Assembly: GCF_900115195.1 (NCBI RefSeq)
Contig: NZ_FOVO01000012.1
Coordinates: forward strand, 1 to 64,000
Direction: 5' to 3'
Source of the DNA: Xenorhabdus japonica
GTDB lineage: Bacteria > Pseudomonadota > Gammaproteobacteria > Enterobacterales > Enterobacteriaceae
Length of the DNA stretch: 64,000 nt
The notes beneath the pieces were generated by a model. It saw only the letters and a list, made by a program, of their open reading frames with translations, made no database searches and had not been told where the DNA came from. Within the stretch, counting starts at the first letter, position 1. Every line of letters begins with the position of its first letter. Positions 1 to 9,968 of this stretch are shown piece by piece. The position numbers were made by a program, and so were the translations under genes.

Positions 1-88
1 GATTGTAAATCACAAACGATCATCAATGTTCCTACCTTTATGTACTGAAGGCACATCACTGAACTAACTGTTCAATTTAGACCCGTTT

Positions 89-144
89 GCCCTAGGACTC
101 ACTCTCTTGCTGCTGCGATGCACCTTGAAATTCATTGGGTGTAG
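89..144. repeat. Degenerate ERIC-like fragment (one arm)
   Basis: About 56 bases resemble, from memory, one arm of the enterobacterial ERIC/IRU repeat: a CCTAGGACTCACTC core, then a CTTGCTGCTGC stretch, then TTGAAATTCATTGGGTGTA. The other arm is not recognisable, so this is a partial, drifted copy. No gene is visible in bases 1-377. Confidence 0.45.
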
Positions 145-322
145 TGGTATTCATCAATGACCAATAATTTCATCACTTGAACATCCTTGTTCTACTATGG
201 TTAGATTTAAATAATTGGCTTAATGGTTAAACATTAGGAGGATGAGCATAGAAATATAATATGGTGAAGAATAATAAATTATATGAATAATTTTATTGGT
301 TAATATATGCTCAGTTGTTCAT

Positions 323-352
323 TTTGGACACTCAATATATTGAGTGCCCAAA
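323..352. terminator. Inverted repeat downstream of bssS, possible terminator
   Basis: A perfect 18-base palindrome, CACTCAATATATTGAGTG (329-346), is extended on both sides by TTTGG/CCAAA after one mismatch. It lies just past the bssS stop. There is no clear T run on the minus strand, so intrinsic termination is only likely. Confidence 0.4.
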
Positions 353-377
353 TACTTTAGAATATCTAAATCTATTG

Positions 378-629
378 TTAATGTTTAATATAATCGAGCT
401 GGCTGTATACTGAGGTTTCTATTTTTTCAATCTCGGCCTGCAAAATGAGAATAAGTTGCTTCGCTACGCCGGTTGTCAACCATAATGTTTTGTCAACACT
501 GATATTTTTTGTGTTTTGATCTTGGGTGGTTGAGTAATAAAGACGTATCATTATGGCATCATAGGCATCGACAGTGCTAATGTCCCAGCCTACAACAGGA
601 TGAGTCTGAATTATTTCATTGTTTTCCAT
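378..629 (-). CDS. bssS: BssS family biofilm regulator
   Basis: The 83-residue protein matches the enteric BssS (YceP) family in length and along most of its sequence, notably the N-terminal IIQTHPVVGWDISTVDAYDA stretch and the TLWLTTGVAKQ segment. BssS is a small cytoplasmic protein reported to affect biofilm formation and signalling in E. coli; its biochemical action is not settled. A good ribosome site (AGGAGG on the minus strand) lies just before the start. In E. coli bssS, dinI and pyrC are neighbours; here bssS and pyrC keep that order, but no dinI lies between them. Confidence 0.85.
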   Translation of the reverse strand: MENNEIIQTHPVVGWDISTVDAYDAIMIRLYYSTTQDQNTKNISVDKTLWLTTGVAKQLILILQAEIEKIETSVYSQLDYIKH

Positions 630-820
630 AATAACCTCCTAATCAGACTACAGAATCATTATTGATATAATTGACTAAGAGCAACAGAACTCATCTAAGA
701 TGAGTCCCTCGCAGTATAAACCTTTTTGGCAAGCTAATAAGTGAAAATAACGGGATTTTTTGCATTATAGTTGATAGGAATCATGGTAAGTCATTTCCGT
801 AACTTATAAGACCGGAATTC

Positions 821-846
821 TGCGGAAATCAAGAACAATTTCCGCA
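821..846 (-). terminator. Hairpin after pyrC
   Basis: A 9-bp perfect stem (TGCGGAAAT / ATTTCCGCA) with an 8-base loop lies 36 bases past the pyrC stop. There is no strong T run, so it may be a terminator or an mRNA-stabilising hairpin. Bases 630-820 show nothing gene-like. Confidence 0.4.
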
Positions 847-881
847 CGAGTGAGTGATAGTAATAAAGCTTGGAGATAACG

Positions 882-1934
882 CTACTCACATACCTTTACA
901 TCCCATCTGGCATCTTCTCCAGCGAGGAATGGAATTAATTTTTCACCACCACATTCGATATATTCAACGACAGGAGTTGGTTTGCGTGTGAGTTCGATAA
1001 AGCCATCATTAATTGGCAGGCCATAAAATGCGGGGCCATTTAGGGAACAGAAAGATTCAAAATATTCCATTGCTCCCATTTCTTCAAAAACAGTGGCATA
1101 GGCTGCCAGAGCGGTTGGAGCATTGAAAACGCCTGCGCAGCCACAAGAAGATTCTTTGCGGTGTAGTACATGAGGAGCCGAATCCGTACCTAAGAAGAAG
1201 CGGTTACAACCACTGGCAACTGCTGCTCGGAGTGCTTTCTGGTGAATATTGCGTTTCAGTACAGGTAAGCAGTAAAGGTGGGGACGAATACCACCAACCA
1301 GCATATGGTTGCGATTGAACATTAAGTGCTGTGGTGTTAGTGTCGCACCTAATTTATCGTTGCCTTCAAGAACGTATTCTGCGGCTTCTTTGGTTGTAAT
1401 ATGCTCAAAAACAACTTTTAATCCAGGAAACTGTTGGCGCAATGGTTCCATTACTTGTTCAATAAAGCGCGCTTCACGGTCAAAAATATCAATATGAGAG
1501 GCTGTGACTTCCCCATGGATCAACAATGGCATACCTATTTTTTCCATCGTTTCCAATAAGGGGTTGAGCTTTTTGATATCAGAAACACCATGGCTGGAAT
1601 TAGTTGTTGCATTAGCTGGATAAAGTTTACAGGCAGTGAAGATTCCCTCTTTATAACCAGTTTCAATTTGATTACTGGCTGTTGAATCTGTCAAATAGCA
1701 GGTCATAAGAGGTTGGAAGTGATGATCTGACGGAGTAGCTGCGATTATCTGTTCCTTATAGGCTTTGGCGCTGGCAATATCTGTCACTGGGGGGGCAAGG
1801 TTGGGCATGACTATAGATCGGCCAAAAAAACGGCTGGTATGAGGTACAATGGTTTTTAGCATATCTCCATCACGGAAATGAACATGCCAGTCATCAGGGC
1901 GGCGAATTTTAATTGTGTGTAATTCAGTAGTCAT
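882..1934 (-). CDS. pyrC: Dihydroorotase
   Basis: PyrC catalyses the reversible ring closure of N-carbamoyl-L-aspartate to dihydroorotate, the third step of pyrimidine synthesis, in the cytoplasm. The 350-residue length is that of the enteric class II enzyme. The zinc-binding HVHFRDG motif is at residues 17-23 (His17, His19), the lysine expected to be carbamylated is in FTACKLYP near residue 103, and the later metal and substrate stretches ([20 protein letters not shown]) are present. Just before the start codon the mRNA contains a near-palindrome (GGAGCCGGTTCC) that covers the ribosome site. Enteric pyrC is known to be controlled by a start-site-dependent leader hairpin, so this may be the equivalent, but that is inference. 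Confidence 0.97.
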   Translation of the reverse strand: MTTELHTIKIRRPDDWHVHFRDGDMLKTIVPHTSRFFGRSIVMPNLAPPVTDIASAKAYKEQIIAATPSDHHFQPLMTCYLTDSTASNQIETGYKEGIFTACKLYPANATTNSSHGVSDIKKLNPLLETMEKIGMPLLIHGEVTASHIDIFDREARFIEQVMEPLRQQFPGLKVVFEHITTKEAAEYVLEGNDKLGATLTPQHLMFNRNHMLVGGIRPHLYCLPVLKRNIHQKALRAAVASGCNRFFLGTDSAPHVLHRKESSCGCAGVFNAPTALAAYATVFEEMGAMEYFESFCSLNGPAFYGLPINDGFIELTRKPTPVVEYIECGGEKLIPFLAGEDARWDVKVCE

Positions 1935-2162
1935 GGAACCGGCTCCAAAATATAGGTGAAAAACGGTGGATGCTGATTCAGCACTCCTTAAGCCGGAGGA
2001 AGATGATAAAGCGAAAATAGCTAAATAGCTATTATTGAATGATAATATTCTCTGAATTTTGGGAAGTTAGAATTTTAAATTTATCTTGGCTAGGGTATTC
2101 AGAGGAAATTATCGTATCAAAAAAGAAAATATGGAAATAACAACACGAGGGTGAATTGAATT

Positions 2163-2238
2163 TGGCTCCTCCAGCTGGACTCGAACCAGCGACATACGGA
2201 TTAACAGTCCGCCGTTCTACCGACTGAACTATGGAGGA
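2163..2238 (-). tRNA. tRNA-Asn(GTT), copy 1
   Basis: A 76-base tRNA on the minus strand with an encoded CCA end. The anticodon loop CTGTTAATC gives GTT (asparagine). The T arm GGTTCGAGTCC and the acceptor pairing TCCTCCA / TGGAGGA are intact. It is identical to copies 2 and 3. No terminator hairpin is visible after it. Confidence 0.97.
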
Positions 2239-2506
2239 ACTCCTTCAAAACGAGGCGGATATTAACGGTATTTTTCACATCTGTCAAAGCAGAAAACACC
2301 AATAAGTGTTTGATTGCTGATAATTTGTGCATTGTGCTTTTTTTGACTTAAAATTGAATGCCTTACGATAAATTGGGAAATAGAAGTAGGTCATAAGGGC
2401 AAGAAGTAAGAAACCGAAGGAGAAAAAAAGAAGAGAGATTTTTAAAAGAGGGGAACTTAAAAAGAGGAAAAATTCAAAACAGAAAAGTAAAAAGCAGAAA
2501 GCAAAA

Positions 2507-2533
2507 AACCTGATTAGCAAAACTAATCAGGTT
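2507..2533 (-). terminator. Rho-independent terminator of tRNA-Asn copy 2
   Basis: An 11-bp perfect stem (AACCTGATTAG / CTAATCAGGTT) with a CAAAA loop is followed on the minus strand by TTTTTT. It sits 12 bases past the tRNA 3' end. Confidence 0.9.
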
Positions 2534-2545
2534 CTTCAAAATATT

Positions 2546-2621
2546 TGGCTCCTCCAGCTGGACTCGAACCAGCGACATACGGATTAACAGTCCGCCGTTC
2601 TACCGACTGAACTATGGAGGA
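2546..2621 (-). tRNA. tRNA-Asn(GTT), copy 2
   Basis: Same 76-base sequence as copy 1, with GTT anticodon and encoded CCA, on the minus strand. It has its own strong intrinsic terminator immediately downstream. Confidence 0.97.
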
Positions 2622-2749
2622 ATTGAGTTGTTCTTGAGAACGGGGCAAATAATACAGTGAATGATTTGGCATTGTAAAGCGAAAAAAATAAAAATAGTCT
2701 CAATCGGCTGAGTTATCATCAATGTGGTGTTTTTTTGTTGTTTTTTGAC

Positions 2750-3472
2750 TAGGGGGTGTTGATGTTTATTGTTTATCATTTACTCAATCCACATCGGTAG
2801 CCATATAATGACAAACGCCAGTGCCAACATACTGGCGTAATTCCGTTCAAGCTTATCGTATCTTGTGGCTATTGCACGAAAATGTTTCACTCTGGCGAAC
2901 GCATTTTCGACTAAATGCCGATAACGGTATAAGCCGTTATCAATTTTCTTATCCGATTTTCGGCTATTTTTTCGATAAGGTATAACCGTTTTCGCCCCGT
3001 GTTTTTCAACAAAACGTCTGAACGCACCGCTATCGTAACCTTTATCTGCAATCACACAATCTGATGCCGGTGAATGGGCAACCAGACTTTCCGCATGTAC
3101 AATGTCATGCGTTTGACCGCCTGACAGCTCAAAATGGACGGGCAAGCCGTAGTTGTCTACGGCTAAATGAATTTTAGTCGAACGTCTGCCTCGACTCTTA
3201 CCGATGGCTTCATCTTTCCAAATTCATCAGGTAAATCCCGCCACGGACATCCCGTTCTCATTCGATAAAGGATCCCTTCGAAAGTCAGGTAGTGCTCTTC
3301 TTTGTGGTAAATACATCCACGTTGTTGCATCAATACAGCTAGCTTATTCCATAAGGATTTTGATAACACGGTTCTTGGCATGATGGGCTGGGATAATCGT
3401 TTTTTCGCGAAGACAATGATACCAGATCATCATGCTGTTCAAATTCCCCTCACAAAACGTCAACACGCCCTA
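2750..3472 (-). mobile_element. Decayed IS5-superfamily insertion sequence
   Basis: The ends form an inverted repeat of about 18 bases: TAGGGGGTGTTGATGTTT at 2750-2767 and, on the opposite strand, TAGGGCGTGTTGACGTTT at 3455-3472, with two mismatches. Both ends border a TA, consistent with a TA target duplication. The element is about 720 bp, shorter than intact relatives, because its transposase has an internal deletion. It lies between tRNA-Asn copies 2 and 3. Confidence 0.8.
2780..3381 (-). pseudogene. IS5-family transposase, internally deleted and frameshifted
   Basis: The N-terminal part (to about residue 57, ending in GCPWRDLPDEFGK) and the C-terminal part (beginning EAIGKSRGRRSTKIHLAVD and holding the second catalytic Asp region VIADKGYD and the HLVENAFARVKHFR stretch) belong to one IS5-type DDE transposase but lie in different frames. 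The middle, including the first catalytic Asp (normally near LFIDGS), is missing; roughly 60-70 codons appear lost. The gene cannot make an active transposase. Confidence 0.88.
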
Positions 3473-3716
3473 AAAATCTCTGATCTTTTGAATACTTATT
3501 GGTCATATAATCTTTAGTGGTATTTTGTTTATCTTGTTAAAACTCGACTTATTTTATGATTAACACTTTTATCTCTATTTTTTATAAGTATGAGCTAAAT
3601 AAGCATAAGCTCTTACAAAATAGGAATATAACAGAATTGGTTTTCAATAGATGCTGGCAACAAGTGCAGAATGTGCTGATCTTAAGAAGAGAGGATAAAA
3701 GATCGGGAAGTATAAA

Positions 3717-3744
3717 AAACGGCTTCCTGATTGGGAAGCCGTTT
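3717..3744 (-). terminator. Rho-independent terminator after tRNA-Asn copy 3
   Basis: An 11-bp stem (AAACGGCTTCC / GGAAGCCGTTT) with a 6-base loop, followed on the minus strand by a T run. It lies about 75 bases past copy 3. The stretch 3473-3716 shows nothing else convincing. Confidence 0.88.
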
Positions 3745-3817
3745 AATACGATTTAGACTAAATTATCTTTCTTAGCCTTAACATCACGCTTGACTTATTC
3801 AGCGTGACATTTGAATT

Positions 3818-3893
3818 TGGCTCCTCCAGCTGGACTCGAACCAGCGACATACGGATTAACAGTCCGCCGTTCTACCGACTGAACTATGGAGGA
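3818..3893 (-). tRNA. tRNA-Asn(GTT), copy 3
   Basis: Third identical 76-base tRNA-Asn gene on the minus strand, with GTT anticodon and encoded CCA. It is separated from copy 2 by the insertion sequence, but has its own downstream terminator. Confidence 0.97.
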
Positions 3894-4019
3894 ATTAGGG
3901 ATTTTCCTGAGAGCAGGGCGAATATTAGCGATGAACTAGAATAGTGTCAACGCAAAAATTCTTTTTTCTTACCGTTTGCTCGTTATATGAACTTTCTGAT
4001 TTATTATTGTACTACTTTA

Positions 4020-4535
4020 TTAAATTCCTGCGTTTTTATTAACCATATTAATGGGTTGAACATAAGGTGACTGTTCTGAGCAGGCAAGTATAAACACATC
4101 ATAAAAACAAATACCCTGCTTTCTATGTATGATATGTTTTATGTCATCTTTGATTTCATTAGGTATTCTAGGATGAGTGAGTATCTTATTGATAGCTTTT
4201 TTAGAGACTTGCTCGTTGACAAACCACTCACCATTATAACAGACACGTAAATCGAGTACGTCAATATCTTCGAAATGATAGATTGGTTTGATATCAAATA
4301 GCAGAACGGCGGCCATAGCGATAAAAGCTAGAGTAAAGGTAAAAAGAGACCAAGTGCCAAAATAGGGCGCGTACCACATGAGCATAGCAAGAAAAGCATA
4401 AGCGATAACCATCGCCAGACACAGGTAAGGGTGGTGGCGAATAAAAATGCTGTTGAAATGCACTTTACCATCACGATGCTCTTTAAGATTGATCCGCTCA
4501 AGATCCTGAATCAATATCTGTTTTATGATTTTCAT
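4020..4535 (-). CDS. ylaC: YlaC-family inner membrane protein
   Basis: The 171-residue protein matches the E. coli YlaC family of unknown function. The diagnostic stretch is FEDIDVLDLRVCYNGEWF, near residues 87-104, and SFYD/CFYD-type residues occur near the C terminus. Two hydrophobic segments (about residues 38-56 and 60-80) should span the inner membrane, with a soluble C-terminal half. It stands alone, with no obvious operon partner. The C-terminal tail is longer than in E. coli as I recall it. Confidence 0.75.
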   Translation of the reverse strand: MKIIKQILIQDLERINLKEHRDGKVHFNSIFIRHHPYLCLAMVIAYAFLAMLMWYAPYFGTWSLFTFTLAFIAMAAVLLFDIKPIYHFEDIDVLDLRVCYNGEWFVNEQVSKKAINKILTHPRIPNEIKDDIKHIIHRKQGICFYDVFILACSEQSPYVQPINMVNKNAGI

Positions 4536-5049
4536 AATACTAACCCACTTATTTGTAGACTCATTTGTATAAATAGTATTGTAAAAAGTGCTGTAAAAAT
4601 TGTAATTGGATTGAAAATTATGACATTTTCAAGGTTAGCATGTACTGAACCAATATCTGTATAGCAATTGCTTTAATTTATTTGGCAAATTGTTATTGTT
4701 GGCGGGCAATATCCGTATTTTTGAGGAGACAAAAATTGAATATATCAAATAAAATTATAAAAACACCTCTTTATTATGTTATTTTGTTCTAATATTGAGC
4801 ATCTGAGTTTTTTTTAAAACGATAATACACAAAAAGGTTGCTATTCGTGTGCGTTAATGCGTTAATGCGTTTGGCCTGATTAACAGACCTACTTTATGTA
4901 CGACATCTTGAGTTAATGAGTTATGTGTAAGTGCTATCCCTGGTAGCCTTTGTTGACCGTTTCCTTCTTAGTGCCTCCATAAGTAATAGCTGATAATGGC
5001 CAACACATGCCCGAGGTGGCGAGTTTTTTTTGATATATAGGAAAGTCAA
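4536..5049. other. Intergenic region before the cold-shock gene
   Basis: About 510 bases without a supported gene. It should hold the divergent promoters of the ylaC homologue and the csp gene. The cspA cold-box sequence could not be found. ORFs on the minus strand that run into the csp gene are shadows. Confidence 0.5.
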
Positions 5050-5262
5050 ATGTCTGACAAAATGAAAGGTCAAGTGAAGTGGTTCAACGAATCTAAAGGC
5101 TTTGGTTTCATCACTCCAGCTGATGGTAGCAAAGACGTATTCGTACATTTCTCTGCCATTCAAGGTAACGGTTTCAAAACTCTGGCAGAAGGCCAGGATG
5201 TAGAATTCACCATTGAAAGTGGTGCCAAAGGCCCAGCAGCAGCAAACGTAACTGCTATCTAA
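5050..5262 (+). CDS. cspC: Cold-shock-domain RNA chaperone, CspC/CspE type
   Basis: A 70-residue single cold-shock domain that binds single-stranded RNA and DNA and melts mRNA structure in the cytoplasm. Both RNA-binding motifs are present: KGFGFI (residues 19-24) and VFVHF (30-34). The run [20 protein letters not shown] and the [15 protein letters not shown] stretch are closer to E. coli CspC than to CspE or CspA, but paralogue assignment within this family is uncertain. It is followed by a strong terminator and appears monocistronic. Confidence 0.88.
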   Translation: MSDKMKGQVKWFNESKGFGFITPADGSKDVFVHFSAIQGNGFKTLAEGQDVEFTIESGAKGPAAANVTAI

Positions 5263-5284
5263 TTTCGCCTTTATGCCTTACTAA

Positions 5285-5325
5285 GCTCGCCAGCACAAAG
5301 TGCTGTGGCGGGCTTTTTGTTTTTC
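5285..5325 (+). terminator. Rho-independent terminator of cspC
   Basis: A stem GCTCGCCAGCAC / GTGCTGTGGCGGGC (with a two-base bulge) and an AAA loop, followed by TTTTTGTTTTT. Confidence 0.9.
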
Positions 5326-5719
5326 TGTGCCACGAACTTTATCTTACGTATTCGATTCTAAAATTTTCTAGGTTATTTAATTAATAAAAATAACGGAATG
5401 GAAATAATAGGATATAAGCCATTAATTTAAATCAGTTGTTATTATATGACTGAATATCTTATTATTGAAATTATATTTCACCGTTACTATTCAGTAAAAC
5501 AGAAAACCATCACTGTTTTGCAAAAATCTCCCCGGATTGAAATCTTTACTTAGTAATTTTAACTGATTATATACTCCCAAAAATTCTATTGGATACCTAT
5601 TAATTGGACAGTCAAAGTTTTAGTTTAAGTAAAAAATAATCTGGTAAGTTATTCATTTCTTCTTCGACTACAATCAGCTTTTTTCTGATTGCAATGGTTA
5701 ATACAGCAATAACTGTATA
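5326..5719. other. AT-rich region without gene
   Basis: About 390 bases between the cspC terminator and the ATPase pseudogene, with no ORF of substance. It may include the decayed 5' part of the ATPase gene, no longer recognisable. Confidence 0.4.
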
Positions 5720-7316
5720 GCGCTAGCTGGCTATTGACCCGTTTAGTGCTGGCCATGATTGTCAGTTCTAATCTGGTAAAGGGGCTATTGCGATGTCAAA
5801 GAAAAAAGCCATTACTAAATTTAGATGCAGAAGGTGAGAAAGATGCTTCTGTGCTTCGCTGAACTTGGTTAACCCGCTTCTACTAAAGTGATCCTAATAA
5901 CTTAATGAATCAAGCAATTGTTAGGTATTGATGCGGTAATTCTGACATCGATTATCTCCGCCGCTACAGAAAAATTGATGAGTTACCTTTTGATTTTGTT
6001 AGACACAGGTTGTCAATTTCCATACAGGATTTGTATAGAAATCATCAGTTAATCTGCAAGGATGCCGCAGAAGAAGCACTATCAGTTTGCTCATCTATAA
6101 GGACAAAAGAGAAAATTATTCCTCTCACTGAAGAAAGCCGTAACAATGTAATAGAATTAGTTAAAAACTATAACGAACAAGCTTTCAGGGTGTTAATCAT
6201 AGCAAGAAGGAGTTAAGTCACGATGAAGTGAAACCTCTGCTTTCTGTTACTGACAAAAAGGGATGGTAATAGAAAGTTTATTAGCATTTTTAGATCTACC
6301 AAAAGAAAGTGCTGTAATGGCAATTTTGGTATTAAGAGAAGGTAGTGTTTCAGTTAAGATGCTTACCGGAGATAATCCTGTTGTTACCGTTAAAATTTGT
6401 CGAGATATGGATTTAGATTCTGGAAATATTCTTATTGGTTCTGATATTTAACTAATGAGTGATGAAGACCTTTCAAAAGGAGTGGAATTAAGGTTGGTCT
6501 TTTGTAAGTTAACTGCCCTGTAAAAACCATGCATTTTAAAGTCATTAAAAAATAATGGTTATACAGTTAGTTTTCTTAGAGATGAAATAAATGACGAGCC
6601 GGTATTACGGGATACTGATGTTGGAATTTCAGTTGATATAGCGCCGGATATCGCAAAAAAGTCAGAAGATATCATTCTGCTTGAGAAAAATTTGATGGTA
6701 TTAGAGGAGGGGGTAATTAAGGAAAGGGAAACGTTTGGGAATACCATCAGGTATTTAAATATGAAGGCTAATTCAAATTTTGGAAACGTATTTTTTGTAT
6801 TGATCGCCAGTGCATTTATTCCATTTTTACCGATGTTATCCATTAATTTGCTTGTACAAAACCTAATGTACGATATTTCACAACTGTTTTTGCATGGGAC
6901 AAAATGGACAAGGAGTTTCCGAAAAAGCTTCGTAAATGGGATGCAAAAAATATAGAGCATTTTATGCTTTGAATTGGTTTACATTATCTATTTTCAATAT
7001 CACGACTTATGCTGTGATTTGGTATATATTTGCAGTGAACAGTATAGAATATCAAGTATTATTTCAATCAGGGTGGTTTGTGGAAGGACTATTGTCACAG
7101 ACTTTGGTTGTACATGTGTTGTACGTATATTGTGCACACAAAAAATTCCCTTTGTGTAAAGTACGGTAATATTTTCTATTTTAATAATAATTGCAATGAG
7201 TATCTATATCCCATTACCCCACATTTAATACCCTAATTGGGTTACAGCCACTATCATGGGAATATCTTTTATGGTTAATTGAAGCACTAATAAGCTATTG
7301 TATCATTGCTAAATGA
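5720..7316 (+). pseudogene. Remnant of a P3-type Mg2+-transporting ATPase (MgtA/MgtB)
   Basis: Fragments of one MgtA/MgtB-like protein can be read in order across several frames: MIVSSNLVKG (near 5755), RKIDELPFDF (near 5970), HQLICKDAAEEALSVCSSI, FLDLPKESAV, VKMLTGDNPVVTVKICRDMD, DIILLEKNLMVLEEGVIK, SNFGNVFFVLIASAFIPFLP, LFQSGWFVEGLLSQTLVVH, and the C-terminal LGLQPLSWEYL...LISYCIIAK with stop at 7316. The N-terminal half is gone. The phosphorylation motif DKTGTLT is absent, the hinge motif GDGxNDAPAL has become RDEINDEPVL, and several frameshifts and stops occur. It is a clear pseudogene. MgtA and MgtB cannot be told apart. Confidence 0.9.
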
Positions 7317-8560
7317 TGAAGCGGTTCTACATTCATTGATTTGGTGGATGGTTGTAAATAATTCTCATTACTTTATATCTTATTCTGTATAGGTTAAGGG
7401 ATGAGTTCATATAGAGTGTATGTCTTTATGACGATCATTATGATGAACTTTTTTCAGATATTTAGAATAGGTTTTGATGTTATTCTTTGAACATGAACCG
7501 TCTATCACAATATAAATGAATTTAAGGCGATAATAGAGTTATATTTACCTGTTATTTTTTTATTTGAACGCTAATTTAATCTATCTATTGTTATTTTTTA
7601 AAGTTAAATAGAGGGAATTACTTTTTAATATCTGTTTTTTATTTCTTTTTATTTTTGGTTTTATTCTTCTTTTAATTAGGTTTTATGTAATAAGATGTTG
7701 TTACTAAATTTGCATTTAGGAATTATTTTGTGTTTGTATTTTTTGTTATTCAAGCCAATTAATTTTTAGCCAATACACTACTGTGTTTTGGAGTATGGCT
7801 ACCGATTTATTTGTTTTAGAAAACCAAAAAAACATTTATCCTTCTTATCATTTGAGGGGTGGGTGAGAAATAAATTAATTAATATTATTAATGTTTGTGT
7901 GCATAAGATAGACAATGGGAAAAAATAATCAGCAAGAAGCGATTAGTTAAATTTATGTCACTAACTGGCTATACATGTGTTTACTTTGTTTAGATAAATT
8001 TATTAATTGTAATGTCTGGAAATGGCCTGTCTAGCTCTTAGAAAGCTTGAATTTTGTTTAATTAGCAAAGTATTGCTAGTTGTGTTTGTTAGATGATAGA
8101 GATGCAGATGTTTTTTTATTTCAATATCATACTGTATTTTATCTTATTTTTGTGATCTGTGTGATGTTTACATTTAAAGTAGGGATGAGGGCTTGCTTTC
8201 TTCTGTTTGAAAATAACACGATCATAAACTAAAAATGATCAGACTGATAGCTTTTTAATAACTAGTATTCACATATAATTAATAAATTAAGCATGACAAT
8301 GATCTAAATCAAGTTATAGTGGAAGATGAGTGCATACCCACATTATCAAGACGCAAATTTTATTAACATTCTAATAATTTAGCTAAAGTAGATATTTTTT
8401 ATCGTTATTTTAAATTTATAAGTTTAATAGATCGTATAAAATAAAAAACAATCCCTAATATTTTTATTTAGATAATTTAACTTATTAATTGTAGACTATT
8501 TCTCGTTTTTTGTTGCTTGAATAGTTAATGAGCTAGAATCATAATAAAAAGTATAAGTTT

Positions 8561-8576
8561 TGTGATCGTGATCACA
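8561..8576. promoter_or_regulatory. Perfect CRP (cAMP receptor protein) site upstream of flhDC
   Basis: TGTGATCGTGATCACA matches the CRP consensus TGTGA-N6-TCACA in both half-sites. It lies about 330 bases before flhD. In E. coli, CRP activates flhDC from a site near -70 with a ~200-base leader, so the spacing here is compatible. Start site and -10 box were not fixed. Confidence 0.8.
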
Positions 8577-8842
8577 TAGTATTTAAAAGGACATATATTC
8601 TCCGTTGTATAAGTTGATGATTCAGGAGTAAAGTTAATTAGCATTAAGAATATTCTTAATCAATTTTGGCAAGTGCATTACCCAGATGACGCAATAATAC
8701 TTTCACAACCCATTACCGAAATATTTTAGAAATTGGGCGATCCCAAGAGTAATACAAAGGACAGTTACTGCTCTGGCTAAAGATGTATATTTCAGTTATG
8801 TCGGAGATTATTGAATCTCATGCTACTGGTAATTTTGTCGTG

Positions 8843-8874
8843 AGTGATTCTTTGATCACTTAATTTAATTTTTT
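8843..8874 (+). promoter_or_regulatory. Small hairpin plus T-rich run in the flhD leader
   Basis: A 6-bp stem AGTGAT / ATCACT with a 6-base loop is followed by TTAATTTAATTTTTT, about 30-50 bases before the flhD start. It resembles a weak attenuator, but the stem is short. Function is inferred only. Confidence 0.3.
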
Positions 8875-8900
8875 CATGTAATCGGACGGGATATATAGAA

Positions 8901-9251
8901 ATGAGTACGGTTGAATTGCTCAAACATATTTATGACATAAATTTATCGTATTTGCTTTTAGCACAACGGCTAATTAACCATGAGAAAGCATCTGCGATGT
9001 TCCGTTTAGGTATTAGTGAATCTATGGCTGATACGTTGGCCGAGCTGACATTACCTCAGTTAGTAAAATTAGCTGAAACAAACCAACTGATTTGCCATTT
9101 TCGGCTTGAAGACCACGAAACCGTACAGCAGTTAACTAAGGAATCGCGGGTGGACGATCTGCAACAAATTCATACAGGTATCTTGCTGTCTACTCATCTT
9201 TTTCAGCAATTATCTGCTCAGGGTGACACTTCAATCAAGAAAAGAGCGTAA
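8901..9251 (+). CDS. flhD: Flagellar master regulator subunit FlhD
   Basis: FlhD (116 residues) forms the FlhD4C2 complex with FlhC, which activates sigma-70 promoters of class II flagellar genes. The sequence has the typical FlhD start ([21 protein letters not shown]) and the [20 protein letters not shown] helix, and the length is usual for enteric FlhD. flhC begins two bases after its stop, so the two are translationally linked. Upstream lies a long leader with a CRP site, the only clear regulatory signal found. Confidence 0.97.
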   Translation: MSTVELLKHIYDINLSYLLLAQRLINHEKASAMFRLGISESMADTLAELTLPQLVKLAETNQLICHFRLEDHETVQQLTKESRVDDLQQIHTGILLSTHLFQQLSAQGDTSIKKRA

Positions 9252-9253
9252 AG

Positions 9254-9835
9254 ATGGTTGAAAAAAGTATTGTTCAGGAAGCGAAAGATATTCAGTTGGC
9301 AATGGAACTCATCACTTTAGGCGCACGATTACAGATGCTTGAAACTGAAACGAAACTAAGTAGAGGCCGACTAATCCGGTTATATAAAGAATTGCGGGGA
9401 AGCCCTCCGCCTAAAGGGATGTTACCTTTTTCGACGGATTGGTTTATGACTTGGGAACAGAATATTCATTCGTCAATGTTCTATAATGCTTACCGTTTTC
9501 TGTTGAAAAGTGGACATTGTGAAGGTGTAGAGGCTGTTGTTAAAGCTTATCGGCTGTACCTTGAACAATGTCCTCCGAGTAGTGAAGAGGGACCTATTTT
9601 GGCATTAACCAGAGCTTGGACATTGGTTCGTTTTGTTGGTAGTGGAATGTTACAGCCAACACAATGTCGCTGCTGTGGTGGAACTTTCATCACACACGCT
9701 CACCAGCCAGTAAATAGCTTTGTTTGTAGCCTTTGCCAGCCTCCTTCACGGGCAGTAAAAAAACGTAAACTTTCCCTTCAACTTGCCGATACTAATTCAC
9801 AACTGCTGGATGGATTTGCTCAGCAAGCTATGTGA
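9254..9835 (+). CDS. flhC: Flagellar master regulator subunit FlhC
   Basis: FlhC (193 residues) is the main DNA-contacting partner in FlhD4C2. The N-terminal [18 protein letters not shown] and [13 protein letters not shown] stretches are family-typical. The cysteine cluster CRCCGG ... CSLC in the last third (about residues 137-160) matches the zinc site of E. coli FlhC. It is coupled to flhD by a 2-base gap. A gap of about 130 bases separates it from motA. Confidence 0.97.
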   Translation: MVEKSIVQEAKDIQLAMELITLGARLQMLETETKLSRGRLIRLYKELRGSPPPKGMLPFSTDWFMTWEQNIHSSMFYNAYRFLLKSGHCEGVEAVVKAYRLYLEQCPPSSEEGPILALTRAWTLVRFVGSGMLQPTQCRCCGGTFITHAHQPVNSFVCSLCQPPSRAVKKRKLSLQLADTNSQLLDGFAQQAM

Positions 9836-9968
9836 ATTTAAATGGGAAAGTAAATGCAGGTTACAGGTTTGATAATAAACTCTGTGACCTGTTATCACAT
9901 CCTTATTAATTTGTCAACTTGCCCTGTTTAAATCCCATCTGTTCACCAACTTAGCTAAAGGATATCGC

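Larger units (their letters stand above)
7317..8900. other. Long AT-rich region upstream of flhDC
   Basis: About 1.6 kb with no supportable gene on either strand. It is very AT-rich. The last ~340 bases hold the CRP palindrome and the presumed flhDC promoter and leader. The rest may be a target for H-NS-like proteins or decayed DNA; nothing in it was recognised. Confidence 0.5.

Noticed and set aside
2284..2520. Hydrophobic ORF of 78 residues on the minus strand between tRNA-Asn copies 1 and 2
   Set aside because: Its start lies inside the terminator hairpin of tRNA-Asn copy 2, it has no ribosome site, and the composition comes from A-rich DNA.
3556..3756. ORF of 66 residues on the plus strand
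   Set aside because: It runs through the terminator of tRNA-Asn copy 3 on the opposite strand and has no recognisable features.
7814..7840. Second possible hix-like site (TTTTAGAAAACCAA)
   Set aside because: Only one half resembles the consensus, in very AT-rich DNA, and no invertase is nearby; a chance match is likely.
9851..9875. Possible sigma-28 promoter before motA
   Set aside because: TAAA is present but the spacer is about two bases short and the second box lacks GCC.
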